The notes beneath the pieces were generated by a model. It did no database searches, was not told the DNA's origin, and worked only from the letters and a program-made list of their open reading frames with translations. From contig NZ_JAPNOZ010000004.1 of the NCBI RefSeq assembly GCF_029955155.1, positions 226,985-290,984 on the forward strand: DNA of 64,000 nt, given 5' to 3'. The position numbers and the translations under genes are program-made. Source of the DNA: Psychrobacillus sp. NEAU-3TGS. GTDB lineage: Bacteria; Bacillota; Bacilli; Bacillales_A; Planococcaceae. This document shows, piece after piece, positions 35,603 through 44,387 of this stretch; within the stretch, counting starts at the first letter, position 1, and every line of letters begins with the position of its first letter.

Positions 35603-36814
35603 ATGACAACTAAAAATGTTCAAAAACCATTATCTAAAAATAAATTACTAGGCATTGCAGGACTTGCTTGGATGTTCGACGCCATGGATGTAGGTATACT
35701 ATCTTTCGTTATAGCTGCACTCGCGGTTGAATGGAATCTGACGCCAGGGGAAATGGGTTGGATAGGAAGTATTAACTCAATTGGAATGGCAGTAGGAGCT
35801 CTCGTATTTGGAGTTTTCGCAGATAAAGTAGGACGGAAAAAGATATTTATGCTAACGCTATTAATGTTTTCGATTGCAAGTGGGTTATCAGCGCTAGCTA
35901 CTGGTCTAGTTGTATTTTTAATCTTTCGTTTCTTTGTTGGTATGGGACTTGGTGGTGAGCTACCAGTTGCCTCTACACTTGTATCTGAAAGTGTGGAAGC
36001 AAGAGAAAGAGGACGCGTAGTTGTACTATTGGAAAGCTTCTGGGCTGCTGGTTGGATTGTGTCTGCACTCATTGCTTACTTTATCATTCCTGATTACGGT
36101 TGGAGAGTTGCTTTATTAATAACGGCCTTACCTGCATTTTACGCTATTTATTTGCGTATCAAATTACCAGATTCTCCTCAATATACAGCGAAGAAAACAG
36201 AATCCAGATCTATCATGCAAAATATGCAAGAAGTTTGGTCGAAGAAGTATGCAAAGCGAACGCTTATGCTTTGGGTTGTTTGGTTTATGGTTGTATTTTC
36301 ATACTACGGGATGTTCTTATGGCTTCCAAGTGTAATGGTGATGAAAGGATTTACACTTATTAAAAGCTTTGAATATGTGTTAATCATGACTTTAGCACAA
36401 TTGCCGGGATACTTCTCAGCGGCATGGTTAATTGAGAAAGCTGGACGTAAGTTTGTATTAGTTACCTACTTGCTTGGGACAGCTGCCAGTGCCTTTGTTT
36501 TTGGGGCTGCTGAAACAACTGCGCTATTAATCGTTTCTGGTATGTTCCTTTCTTTTTTTAACCTAGGTGCATGGGGAGCTTTATATGCCTATTCTCCAGA
36601 GCAATACCCAACTGTTATTCGGGCCACTGGATCAGGTATGGCAGCTTCTGTAGGACGCATTGGAGGTATTCTTGGACCATTATTGGTTGGCTCTCTTGTA
36701 GCAGCTGGATATGAGATAGGATATATTTTCGGTATTTTCTGTGGTGCCATCGTGATCGGCGTATTATCGGTTTTATTTCTCGGTACAGAGACAAAACAAA
36801 CGGAGCTTGAATAG
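35603..36814 (+). CDS. niaP: Niacin/nicotinamide transporter, MFS family
   Basis: The 403-residue, 12-helix MFS protein is very close to B. subtilis NiaP (YceI): LLGIAGLAWMFDAMDVGILSF at the start, GMGLGGELPVASTLVSE, YYGMFLWLPSVMVMKGF, LPGYFSAAWLIEKAGRK and a shared C-terminus TKQTELE. It carries the MFS A-motif DKVGRKK. NiaP imports nicotinate for NAD salvage. CAGGGGTAAACT precedes the ATG. Single-gene unit ending in a terminator. Do not confuse with the unrelated YceI lipid-binding family at 54.8 kb. Confidence 0.9.
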   Translation: MTTKNVQKPLSKNKLLGIAGLAWMFDAMDVGILSFVIAALAVEWNLTPGEMGWIGSINSIGMAVGALVFGVFADKVGRKKIFMLTLLMFSIASGLSALATGLVVFLIFRFFVGMGLGGELPVASTLVSESVEARERGRVVVLLESFWAAGWIVSALIAYFIIPDYGWRVALLITALPAFYAIYLRIKLPDSPQYTAKKTESRSIMQNMQEVWSKKYAKRTLMLWVVWFMVVFSYYGMFLWLPSVMVMKGFTLIKSFEYVLIMTLAQLPGYFSAAWLIEKAGRKFVLVTYLLGTAASAFVFGAAETTALLIVSGMFLSFFNLGAWGALYAYSPEQYPTVIRATGSGMAASVGRIGGILGPLLVGSLVAAGYEIGYIFGIFCGAIVIGVLSVLFLGTETKQTELE

Positions 36815-36818
36815 CAGT

Positions 36819-36857
36819 AAAACCTGTTTCCTAAAGTAGGAAGCAGGTTTTATTTTG
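36819..36857 (+). terminator. Intrinsic terminator
   Basis: AAACCTGTTTCCTA / TAGGAAGCAGGTTT with one mismatch, short T-rich tail. Confidence 0.8.
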
Positions 36858-36925
36858 TTTACGTTATAAAACATAGTAAAATGAAAGATAGAAGTAAAAA
36901 TGGAAAGCTGTAGGTGCTAATTAAC

Positions 36926-38197
36926 ATGAAATATAAACAACTATCAGATAGCCAAGTAATCGATTTAATAGAACAAGATGCGGATATTATACTCCCATTA
37001 ACAAATGGAGAACCATATAAATTACTCGACATACTAGAAGAAAATGCGAATAGCTTAACGAATGTGAAAATACATCAGCTACTAGCCCTGCAACAAAGAG
37101 CATATATGGAAGGGGCATATCCAGGGAAACTTAAGCATGTATCTTATTTTTTGAGTGGTGCTACACGAAAAATGTTCTACCAAGGGCTGGTGGATCTTGT
37201 TCCGAATCATTTCCATGAGATGCCAAGAATATTAAGACAGTCAACAAATCTGTCAATGATTATGGCAGTTGCCTCCCCAATGGATGAGTTCGGCTATTTT
37301 TCTTTAGGTACACAGGCAGACATTGTAAGTGAATTTATAGGAACTGTTCCGTTTATACTAGAGGTGAATAAGCATATGCCTCGTACATTTGGTGAAAACC
37401 AAATTCACATTAGTCAAATTGCTGGTTTTGTAGAAAATGATCGTCCTTTGTTTGAAGTTACTGCACCACCTATCGGACAACAGGATCTGCAAATAGCCTC
37501 TTATGTAGCAGAAAGCATTCAAAACGGGGACACATTGCAAATTGGGATAGGATCGATTCCAAATGCTGTAGTAAGTTTATTAAAAGACCATCGACATTTA
37601 GGTATCCATACAGAAATGTTCGTGGATGGAATTATTGATTTAGTAGAAGCAGGTGCGGTGGACGGTACGCATAAGTTTACGAATAAAGGGAAAATCATTG
37701 CAACATTTGCGTATGGTTCCAATAAAATTTATAACTTTTTGCACAATAATCCTTCTGTACAGTTTTTACCAGTAAGTATTGTCAATGATCCGCGTGAAAT
37801 TGCCAAAGAAGAGCGCATCGTTTCCATTAATGCAACCACAGAGGTAGATCTATTTGGCCAATGTGCATCTGAAACGGTTGCGGGTAAATATTACTCTTCT
37901 ACTGGAGGGCAAGCTGATTTTGCGCGTGGAGTTCGATTCGCTAAAGAAGGAAAAGGATTTGTATGTATGACATCTACTGCTAAAAATGATGAAATTTCAC
38001 GTATCAAGCTGAGCTTGGCACCGGGTTCTGTTGTAACAACTTCTAAAAATGATGTAGATGCAATCGTAACGGAGTATGGGATTGCTAAAATGTACGGTAA
38101 GCCTATTTCAGAGCGTGCAAAGCAGCTTATTTCGATTGCACATCCGAAATTTAGAGAAGAATTAACTTTTGAAGCGAAGAAAATGGGGTTTATCTAA
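36926..38197 (+). CDS. Acetyl-CoA hydrolase/CoA-transferase family protein
   Basis: I begin at ATG 36926, which has AGGTG about ten bases before it; a GTG at 36914 overlaps that site. The 423 residues follow the two-domain class I CoA-transferase plan of 4-hydroxybutyrate/acetate CoA-transferases: GAYPGKLKHVSYFLSGATRK, GTQADIV, LQIGIGSIPNAVV, catalytic Glu in GIHTEMFVDG, and GGQADFARGVRFAKEGKG near the C-terminus. The acyl substrate is not determinable. The following glycosylase gene starts one base after its stop. Confidence 0.83.
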   Translation: MKYKQLSDSQVIDLIEQDADIILPLTNGEPYKLLDILEENANSLTNVKIHQLLALQQRAYMEGAYPGKLKHVSYFLSGATRKMFYQGLVDLVPNHFHEMPRILRQSTNLSMIMAVASPMDEFGYFSLGTQADIVSEFIGTVPFILEVNKHMPRTFGENQIHISQIAGFVENDRPLFEVTAPPIGQQDLQIASYVAESIQNGDTLQIGIGSIPNAVVSLLKDHRHLGIHTEMFVDGIIDLVEAGAVDGTHKFTNKGKIIATFAYGSNKIYNFLHNNPSVQFLPVSIVNDPREIAKEERIVSINATTEVDLFGQCASETVAGKYYSSTGGQADFARGVRFAKEGKGFVCMTSTAKNDEISRIKLSLAPGSVVTTSKNDVDAIVTEYGIAKMYGKPISERAKQLISIAHPKFREELTFEAKKMGFI

Positions 38198-38198
38198 A

Positions 38199-38783
38199 TT
38201 GAACATAGTTGAAAAAGAATTCTTTTATCAGCCGACTTTAGACTTAGCAAAAGACTTATTAGGTAAATACATTGTACACGAACATAGTAGTGGACTGCTC
38301 ATCGGCAAAATTGTAGAAACAGAAGCGTATATGGGACCAGAAGATAGAGCTGCCCATAGTTTCGGCAATAGAAGAACAAAACGAACAGAAGTAATGTTCG
38401 GTGAGCCAGGGCTGATCTATACGTATCAAATGCACACACATACGCTGATCAATGTTGTTGCAGCACCTGTTGATACCCCTAATGCCATATTAATACGTGC
38501 GGTAGAACCAATCGAAGGATTGGAACAAATGAAGGAATTTCGTAAAAACCAACCAATGAAACAATGGACGAATGGACCGGGCAAATTGACGAAAGCCTTA
38601 GGAATTACAATGGAATCCTATGGCAAGCATTGGACAGAAAAACCACTGTACATGGCAGAAGGGGAAAAAGTAACCGCCATTTCTATTGGCCCGAGAATAG
38701 GCATTGAAAATAGCAGGGAAGCGGTGCATTATCCTTATAGATTTTGGGAAACTGGCAATCCATTTGTATCAAAAACAAGATAA
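38199..38783 (+). CDS. mpg: 3-methyladenine DNA glycosylase (AAG/MPG type)
   Basis: The TTG at 38199 is the likely start (GGGG 11 bases upstream, immediately after the previous stop); an earlier TTG at 38169 lies inside the upstream gene with no site. The 194-residue protein has the family motifs LAKDLLGKYIV, IVETEAYMGPEDRAAHSFGNRRTKRTEVMF (catalytic Glu/Tyr pocket), GLIYTYQMHTHTLINVV and NGPGKLTKALGI. It excises alkylated adenine and hypoxanthine in base excision repair. B. subtilis YxlJ is the equivalent. Transcribed with the CoA-transferase gene. Confidence 0.93.
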   Translation: MNIVEKEFFYQPTLDLAKDLLGKYIVHEHSSGLLIGKIVETEAYMGPEDRAAHSFGNRRTKRTEVMFGEPGLIYTYQMHTHTLINVVAAPVDTPNAILIRAVEPIEGLEQMKEFRKNQPMKQWTNGPGKLTKALGITMESYGKHWTEKPLYMAEGEKVTAISIGPRIGIENSREAVHYPYRFWETGNPFVSKTR

Positions 38784-38803
38784 GATAAAGAGTATTCCAT
38801 AAC

Positions 38804-38841
38804 AAAAGATCGACCCATTAATCTCTGGGTCGATCTTTTTA
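38804..38841. terminator. Bidirectional intrinsic terminator
   Basis: AAAAGATCGACCCA / TGGGTCGATCTTTT perfect stem, eight-base loop; between convergent genes. Confidence 0.92.
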
Positions 38842-39657
38842 AATGAGTTTACCCATATAGTATTCATCAACATAATGGCCATTAATAATAAGGGCATTTT
38901 TTCGATCGCCTTCATTTTCAAAGCCGAGCTTTCTATATAGCTTTTGAGCATTCAAGTTTTCCTTTATAACGCTAAGCTCAAGCTTAGAAATACCAGCTTC
39001 TTTTGCCCATTTTTCACCGTGAAGCATGAGGGAAGAGGCAATCCCTTTTTTGGAGAACTCTTGGGTTACACCAATTACAACAGATGCTCTATGTAGGGCA
39101 CGTGGAGCGGGGCCTCCCGTGAATTGAACATAACCTGCATATTGCCCATTCATAATAGCTAGTAAAAGAATAGAATTGGATTCGTTTTTCCAAGAAGTGA
39201 AATTTTTTCGAATACGTTGTACGGTCATTTGAATATCCGATTTCCCATACAACATAAAGTCAGTCTCTGAAAAAATAGTTTCTTGTAATTTGATAAAAGG
39301 ACGAGCGTCTTCTAGCTCCGCCTCTCGAATAATTAGTATATCTCTTTGTTTGTTTTCATCGGCAATACGTTCATCTGTTTCATGCACAACACTATGGAAA
39401 TGAACGGACTTTCCTAACTCAACATCTCGGATGGAGTAACCATAATCCATCCATGCAAAATAATGTAAAGCAGGGGGCTTCGTTTTTTTCCACCAGCTAC
39501 TACTTAAATAAGCAGCATTGGGTAAAGCTTGTCCGATAATCGCTTCTATTTCGTTAAATGTCAAAGTAATTTCTTTACTTGTCGATTGTTTGAAAAAGGT
39601 GGCAAGCGGAATATATTTATTTTCAAAGTGTTTGGTCATAGTAACAACTTCACTCAT
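38839..39657 (-). CDS. DUF7662-like domain fused to GNAT acetyltransferase
   Basis: The N-terminal 95 residues (YIPLATFFKQSTSKEITLTFNEIEAIIGQALPNAAYLSSSWW...) look like the small DUF7662-type domain with its conserved FxEIExIxG...LPxxA...WW pattern. After a short linker, a GNAT domain (about 108-272) follows, with the acetyl-CoA loop VTQEFSKKGIASSLMLHGEKWA and the C-terminal NLNAQKLYRKLGFENEGDRKNALIINGHYVDEYYM. It should acetylate an amine, but the acceptor is unknown. The ribosome site before ATG 39657 is weak; MTK at residue 7 is an alternative start. Confidence 0.72.
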   Translation of the reverse strand: MSEVVTMTKHFENKYIPLATFFKQSTSKEITLTFNEIEAIIGQALPNAAYLSSSWWKKTKPPALHYFAWMDYGYSIRDVELGKSVHFHSVVHETDERIADENKQRDILIIREAELEDARPFIKLQETIFSETDFMLYGKSDIQMTVQRIRKNFTSWKNESNSILLLAIMNGQYAGYVQFTGGPAPRALHRASVVIGVTQEFSKKGIASSLMLHGEKWAKEAGISKLELSVIKENLNAQKLYRKLGFENEGDRKNALIINGHYVDEYYMGKLI

Positions 39658-39765
39658 TTCTACTTTGATAAAGAATTATAGGCTAATTATAGCACTACCC
39701 TCCAATTATGCACACTACTTAAAGCATATTCAAACGTCAAAAAATACCTGTGGATAGAGAACGCC

Positions 39766-39802
39766 AAAAAAGTGATACTTCTGCTAGAAGTACCACTTTT
39801 GA
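39766..39802 (-). terminator. Intrinsic terminator after hmp
   Basis: AAAAGTGGTACTTCT / AGAAGTATCACTTTT (minus strand) with a three-base loop and T-run. Confidence 0.85.
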
Positions 39803-39812
39803 ATATTATCAA

Positions 39813-41000
39813 TTATGCATTTGCTAGCTCAAGCTGCATAGCTGGCCCGAAGAATTCATAGTGAATTTGTTCATTTGAATATCCTAGTTCCAGTAAGTAA
39901 TTAATCATAGCTTCCATAAATCCAACTGGTCCACAAACATAGACATCTCCATTTTGGATTGCATTCGCTGCAAGGACATCCTTTGTGATAAATCCATCTT
40001 CTGTATCAGAGTAAAGTGTAACGTATTTTGCATCTTCCATTGATTCCAATAAAAACTTAATGTCTTTATCAAAAGGATGTAAATTTTCATTGCGAGCGCT
40101 GTAGATGAAAGAAACTTTTCGAGAAGGTTGGTTTTTCGCAATTGTTTCGAACATACTCATCATAGGAGTGATTCCAACTCCGCCACTTATGAATGTAACA
40201 GGTGTTGACTTCTCTGGATCTAAAATGAATTCCCCAGCTGGTGCAGTAAGCTCTACTGTATCTCCGACGTTCACATTATTGTGCAGGTGAACGGAAACTT
40301 TACCTTCAGGATCATGCTCATCTTCTTTTTTCACAGAAATTCGGAATGTTTCTGGATCAGAAGCTTTTGATAGACTATATTGTCTGTTTAATAAGTACTT
40401 CTCACCTGGAATACTTACTCGAATAGTAATAAATTGGCCTGGTGTATAAGCTGGTACTTCTTTTCCATCAGCTGGTTTTAAGTAGAATGAAGTAATATTT
40501 TCACTTTCTTTTTCTTTATGAACTACTGTGAAGTCTTTAAAGAATCTCCATCCACCTTGTTTTGACTCGGCCGCCACATACATTTCTTCTTCAATGCCTA
40601 TGAATGCATCCGCGATTACGCCATAAGCTTCACCCCACGCATTGATAATATCGTCAGTTGCAGCGTCTCCAAGTACTTCTTTAATAGCCCCAAGTAAATG
40701 TTCACCAACGATTGGGTAGTGTTCTGGTTTAATGCCAAGGCTTACGTGTTTTTGTCCGATTTGTTTTACAGCAGGGATAATTGCAGCTAGATTGTCGATG
40801 TGTACAGCTGCTGCATAAACAGTATTTGCTAGAGCCGTTTGCTGACGACCTTTTGCTTGGTTTGCATGGTTAAATATATTTAAGAGTTCTGGATGTGCTT
40901 CGAACATATTTTTATAAAAAGCGGTAGTAATCGCTACTCCGTGTACTTCTAAAACTGGAGCTGTAGATTTAACGATATCGATTGTTTGTTGAGATAACAT
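39813..41000 (-). CDS. hmp: Flavohemoprotein, nitric oxide dioxygenase
   Basis: The 395-residue protein joins a globin domain (about 1-138, with heme-proximal [23 protein letters not shown]), an FAD-binding domain ([10 protein letters not shown]) and an NAD(P)H domain ([29 protein letters not shown]). Hmp oxidises NO to nitrate and protects against nitrosative stress. It is divergent from nsrR, and an NsrR-like operator lies in the gap, so NO probably induces it. Confidence 0.96.
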   Translation of the reverse strand: MLSQQTIDIVKSTAPVLEVHGVAITTAFYKNMFEAHPELLNIFNHANQAKGRQQTALANTVYAAAVHIDNLAAIIPAVKQIGQKHVSLGIKPEHYPIVGEHLLGAIKEVLGDAATDDIINAWGEAYGVIADAFIGIEEEMYVAAESKQGGWRFFKDFTVVHKEKESENITSFYLKPADGKEVPAYTPGQFITIRVSIPGEKYLLNRQYSLSKASDPETFRISVKKEDEHDPEGKVSVHLHNNVNVGDTVELTAPAGEFILDPEKSTPVTFISGGVGITPMMSMFETIAKNQPSRKVSFIYSARNENLHPFDKDIKFLLESMEDAKYVTLYSDTEDGFITKDVLAANAIQNGDVYVCGPVGFMEAMINYLLELGYSNEQIHYEFFGPAMQLELANA

Positions 41001-41064
41001 ATCATGACACGTCCTTTTTTTGTTTTGTTATTTACACTTATTACGATACTCCTGTCTTTTCTTT

Positions 41065-41090
41065 AAAGCAATATTTAGAATACATCTTTA
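41065..41090 (-). promoter_or_regulatory. Candidate NsrR operator upstream of hmp
   Basis: Minus strand reads AAAGATGTATTCTAAATATT followed by GCTTT, close to the AGATGTATTTNAAATACATCT-type palindrome of Bacillus NsrR sites. It lies 65-90 bases before the hmp start. Confidence 0.6.
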
Positions 41091-41173
41091 AGGCGGCTTT
41101 AATAAATCGGACACATTTCTTTCACGAGTTTGTCAATATCGTTATAATAAGAAGGTAGAATGGCGGTGGCAAT

Positions 41174-41623
41174 ATGAGATTGACTATGTATACAGATTTC
41201 TCACTTCGGGTGTTAATATACTTGGGAGCAAAAGAAAAGAACGAACTATCCACAATTCAAGCTATTTCAGATGCATATGGTATTTCTAAAAACCATTTGA
41301 TGAAAGTGACACATGAATTAGGAAAACTGGGCTATATTGAAACAATCCGTGGACGAGGCGGTGGCATTCGTTTGGCAATGGATCCAAAAGACATTAATAT
41401 AGGTCAAGTAGTTCGGCATACGGAAGATGACTTCCACATAGTAGAATGCTTTGACTGTAAAACAAATACATGCGTTATTTCGCCCGTTTGTGGACTAAAA
41501 GGTGCTTTGAATCGTGCCTTGTTTGCGTATTTAAAAGTATTAGATGGATACACACTCGCAGACTTTTTACACCAAAAGCATAAAATAGCGAATTTACTTT
41601 TCAATGAACAAATGGATATATGA
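41174..41623 (+). CDS. nsrR: Rrf2-family nitric-oxide-sensing repressor NsrR
   Basis: The 149-residue protein has a winged helix with the recognition region ISKNHLMKVTHELGKLGYIETIRGRGGG, and the iron-sulfur ligands seen in NsrR: Asp8 and Cys92, Cys100, Cys106 (ECFDCKTNTCVISPVC). These positions equal those of known 4Fe-4S NsrR proteins. NO destroys the cluster and relieves repression. Divergent hmp is the evident target. TATAAT at 41143-41148 is a likely -10. GGCGGTGG precedes the ATG. Confidence 0.94.
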   Translation: MRLTMYTDFSLRVLIYLGAKEKNELSTIQAISDAYGISKNHLMKVTHELGKLGYIETIRGRGGGIRLAMDPKDINIGQVVRHTEDDFHIVECFDCKTNTCVISPVCGLKGALNRALFAYLKVLDGYTLADFLHQKHKIANLLFNEQMDI

Positions 41624-41669
41624 TAAAATAAGTTCGGATATTGTTTAACTTGATTAGGAGGATTTTATA

Positions 41670-42599
41670 ATGGAAAAAGTATTAGTTTTTGGACATAAAA
41701 ACCCAGATACAGACACAATTACTTCAGCAATTGTTTACGCACATTTAAAGAATGCAATAGGAGTAGAAGCTGAGGCAGTTCGTTTAGGCGAAGTGAACAA
41801 TGAAACAAAATTCGCTTTAGAAAAGTTCGGATATGAAGCGCCAAGATTGATCGAGAACGTTGCAACAGAAGCGAAAAAAGTAATTTTAGTAGACCACAAT
41901 GAAAAACAACAAAGTGCAGATGGAATTGAGGAAGTACAAGTAACAGAAGTAATCGACCATCATCGTATTGCGAACTTCGAAACGGCGGAGCCTTTATACT
42001 ACCGTGCCGAGCCAGTAGGATGTACAGCAACAATTTTAAATAAAATTTATAAAGAAAAAGGCGTCGAAATCCCAGCAAGTATTGCAGGACTTATGCTTTC
42101 TGCGATCGTTTCCGATTCATTATTATTTAAATCACCAACATGCACAGAGGAAGACATCATGGCAGCACGTGAACTAGAAAAAATTGCTGGCGTAAACGCG
42201 GAAGAGTATGGACTGGCTATGCTAAAAGCTGGAGCAGATTTAAGTGATAAGAGCTTAGAAGACCTACTTTCAATAGATGCTAAAGAATTCAGCATGGGTG
42301 ATAACAAAGTAGTCATCGCTCAAGTGAATGCAGTAGATGTAAATGACGTAATGGGTCGTCAGGAGCAACTAGAGGAACTAATCCATCGTGCAATCGAAGA
42401 ACAAGAATTAGATCTATTCTTCTTCGTCGTAACTGATATCTTAAACAATGACTCAGTAGTTTTAGCACTTGGGAAATTAGCGTTAAAAGCAGAAGCGGCT
42501 TTCGGAGTGAAATTCGACAACAATACAGCTTTACTTAAAGGCGTCGTTTCTCGTAAAAAACAAGTAGTACCGGCATTAACTGAAGCATTAGCAAACTAA
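41670..42599 (+). CDS. ppaC: Manganese-dependent inorganic pyrophosphatase
   Basis: The 309-residue DHH-family enzyme has [11 protein letters not shown] at the start, VDHNEK, the DHH motif [10 protein letters not shown], and the DHHA2 C-terminal domain ending [14 protein letters not shown]. These are the metal and substrate ligands of family II pyrophosphatase, which drives biosynthesis by hydrolysing pyrophosphate. TTAGGAGGA is the ribosome site. It ends in a strong terminator. Confidence 0.97.
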   Translation: MEKVLVFGHKNPDTDTITSAIVYAHLKNAIGVEAEAVRLGEVNNETKFALEKFGYEAPRLIENVATEAKKVILVDHNEKQQSADGIEEVQVTEVIDHHRIANFETAEPLYYRAEPVGCTATILNKIYKEKGVEIPASIAGLMLSAIVSDSLLFKSPTCTEEDIMAARELEKIAGVNAEEYGLAMLKAGADLSDKSLEDLLSIDAKEFSMGDNKVVIAQVNAVDVNDVMGRQEQLEELIHRAIEEQELDLFFFVVTDILNNDSVVLALGKLALKAEAAFGVKFDNNTALLKGVVSRKKQVVPALTEALAN

Positions 42600-42601
42600 T
42601 T

Positions 42602-42644
42602 AAAAAGACTTCCTGACTTTTACTAGTCGGAAGTCTTTTTATTT
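42602..42644 (+). terminator. Intrinsic terminator
   Basis: AAAAAGACTTCC / GGAAGTCTTTTT outer stem plus inner GAC/GTC, then T-rich tail. Confidence 0.9.
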
Positions 42645-42674
42645 TAGGAAACTATAATATTGAGGATATGTTAC

Positions 42675-43136
42675 TGTTTAGGGATAATGCGTCATAAAGA
42701 GATACTAAGATGTCCGCCATGATTTCCGCTCCAGGCGGACGCTTTCCGTGGGGCGAGCGGTGAGCCTCCTCCTCCGCTAACGCTACGTGCGGGGTCTCAC
42801 CTGCCTCACTAATCCCACAGGAGTCGCCACCTTGCTCTTCAATCAATCGAAACTTGCTAATAATTGCTAAAGTATGTCTCATTCAATTATTCATAGGTTT
42901 TCCCTATAGAAAACAATATAGTACAAAATCTAGTACATCATTTCTTAGGAATTAGCAAACTCTACTGGATTGTAGCGAAAGGGTGGCGACTCCAGCGGAA
43001 AAAGCATGAGCTGAAAGCCCCGCAGGAGCGTGAGCGACGAGGAGATTGAAGCCGTGCCCGCGGAAAGCGTCTACCCTGTAGCGAAAATCCCAGCGCACAC
43101 ATAATAGCTCTGTCTTAAGACGCATTATCCCTTTAT
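42675..43136. mobile_element. MITE-like element with long GC-rich inverted arms, copy 2
   Basis: Left end TTTAGGGATAATGCGTC (42677) and right end GACGCATTATCCCTTTA (to 43134) are inverted. Imperfect pairing continues about 170 bp inward on both sides (GATTT.CGCT, ACGCTTTCCG, CCTCCTC, TGCGGGG, GGAGTCGCCACC in each arm), around an AT-rich centre of about 110 bp. It shares arm motifs and terminal motif with copy 1. Open frames inside have no ribosome sites. This accounts for the gene-free stretch 42645-43235. Confidence 0.7.
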
Positions 43137-43235
43137 TGTGCCAAATCCCGATTACAAGCAAAGCACTTTATATTTGCAGGCAATTATTTTGAAATCAAAG
43201 CAAACTCCCATTACAATGAACGAGAGGTGATGGAG

Positions 43236-43889
43236 ATGAAAATTGAAGTATGGTCCGATTTCGTATGTCCATTTTGTTATATAGGAAAAAGAAGACTGGA
43301 AGAAGCGTTACAACAAGCAGGTTTTGAAAGCCAAGCAGAAGTTGAATTCAAAAGTTTTGAATTAGATCCAACTTCGCCAAAAACATCTGATAAATCGATG
43401 GTAGAAGTACTTGCGGAAAAATACGGACAAAGCGTAGAAGCCGCAAAACAAATGACAGCGGGCGTTGCCGAGCAAGCAAAAACAGTTGGGTTGAATTATA
43501 ATTTCGATGATATGAAACCAGCGAATACGCTAGATGCACACCGCTTAGTAAAATGGGCGTCTGAGCAAGGCAAAGCAAAAGAAGCAAATGAATTATTGTT
43601 ACATGCTTATTTCATCGAAGCAAAAGAAATTGGCAAGCATGAAGTGCTGCTAGATTTGATCGAGTCACTTGGACTACCTAGAGAAGAAGCGGAGAAAGTA
43701 TTGAATTCGGATGATTATTTGACAGAGGTTCGATTAGATATCGCTCGTGCTGGTCAAATTGGTGTTCGCGGCGTACCATTTTTTGTATTAAATGATAAGT
43801 ATGCAATTTCTGGGGCACAGCCACTAGAATCGTTCATAGGTGCACTGAACAAAGTAGCGGAAGAAGAGGGTATTTCTCCTGCACAATAA
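43236..43889 (+). CDS. DsbA-family oxidoreductase (FrnE-like)
   Basis: ATG 43236 is favoured: GAGAGGTGATGG precedes it; earlier in-frame GTG and ATG codons fall within that site. The 217-residue protein starts with EVWSDFVCPFCYIGKRRLEEAL, giving the CPFC redox motif at the N-terminus of a thioredoxin fold, and later has the cis-Pro region GVRGVPFFVLNDKYAISGAQP. No signal peptide, so it acts in the cytoplasm. FrnE-like proteins act as thiol oxidoreductases or isomerases; the partner is unknown. Confidence 0.88.
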   Translation: MKIEVWSDFVCPFCYIGKRRLEEALQQAGFESQAEVEFKSFELDPTSPKTSDKSMVEVLAEKYGQSVEAAKQMTAGVAEQAKTVGLNYNFDDMKPANTLDAHRLVKWASEQGKAKEANELLLHAYFIEAKEIGKHEVLLDLIESLGLPREEAEKVLNSDDYLTEVRLDIARAGQIGVRGVPFFVLNDKYAISGAQPLESFIGALNKVAEEEGISPAQ

Positions 43890-43892
43890 TAT

Positions 43893-43933
43893 AAAAATTC
43901 TCTTCCTATCCAATTGGGAAGAGAATTTTTTTA
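43893..43933. terminator. Bidirectional intrinsic terminator
   Basis: AAAATTCTCTTCC / GGGAAGAGAATTTT stem with T-run, between convergent genes. Confidence 0.88.
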
Positions 43934-44284
43934 ATATTTTCTTTCAAAACTTAGAAACCTAGTTCCCTGGAAAGTCAGCACTCCAAGATCATCTTCCGCT
44001 AACAAGCCATATTCCTGTCCGCTCAGTTGAAGCTCCATTCGATCTCCACTTTCCACTTGAAATGTTACGTAATAGGAAGTAAAGGAGGAACTATCACCTG
44101 ACCCTCCCTGTGTATGAGAACGTTTCGTTACTACTTGAGCGGGTACTGAAAGCTTAGGAGAATTATTATTTTTGTTCCACTGGGCACCGTTTTTTAAAAT
44201 GGAAAAAACGATAAAACCAGCTACTACAAGAAAAAATAAGGCAAAAAATGGAGGCATACCACCAAAGAAGCCGAAACTATCCAT
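43931..44284 (-). CDS. DUF2500 membrane protein
   Basis: The 117-residue protein has one N-terminal membrane helix (about 12-31) and a C-terminal domain with the DUF2500 pattern: PAQVVTKRSHTQGG, TSYYVTFQVESGDRMELQ, EYGLLAEDDLGVLTFQGTRFLSFER. Function of the family is not known. ATG 44284 follows AGAGGAGGG. It is divergent from the FAD/Rieske oxidoreductase gene. Confidence 0.85.
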   Translation of the reverse strand: MDSFGFFGGMPPFFALFFLVVAGFIVFSILKNGAQWNKNNNSPKLSVPAQVVTKRSHTQGGSGDSSSFTSYYVTFQVESGDRMELQLSGQEYGLLAEDDLGVLTFQGTRFLSFERKY

Positions 44285-44387
44285 CTAAAAACCCTCCTCT
44301 TAAAAAAACAGTTTTCTTTTATACGCATTAAGTTGAATAAAGTTTCACTATTGGATAGAGAATAGAAGAAACAGGAGGGAATAAAAC

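Noticed and set aside
42652..43161. Open frames inside inverted-arm element copy 2
   Set aside because: Same reasons; they coincide with GC-rich structured arms.
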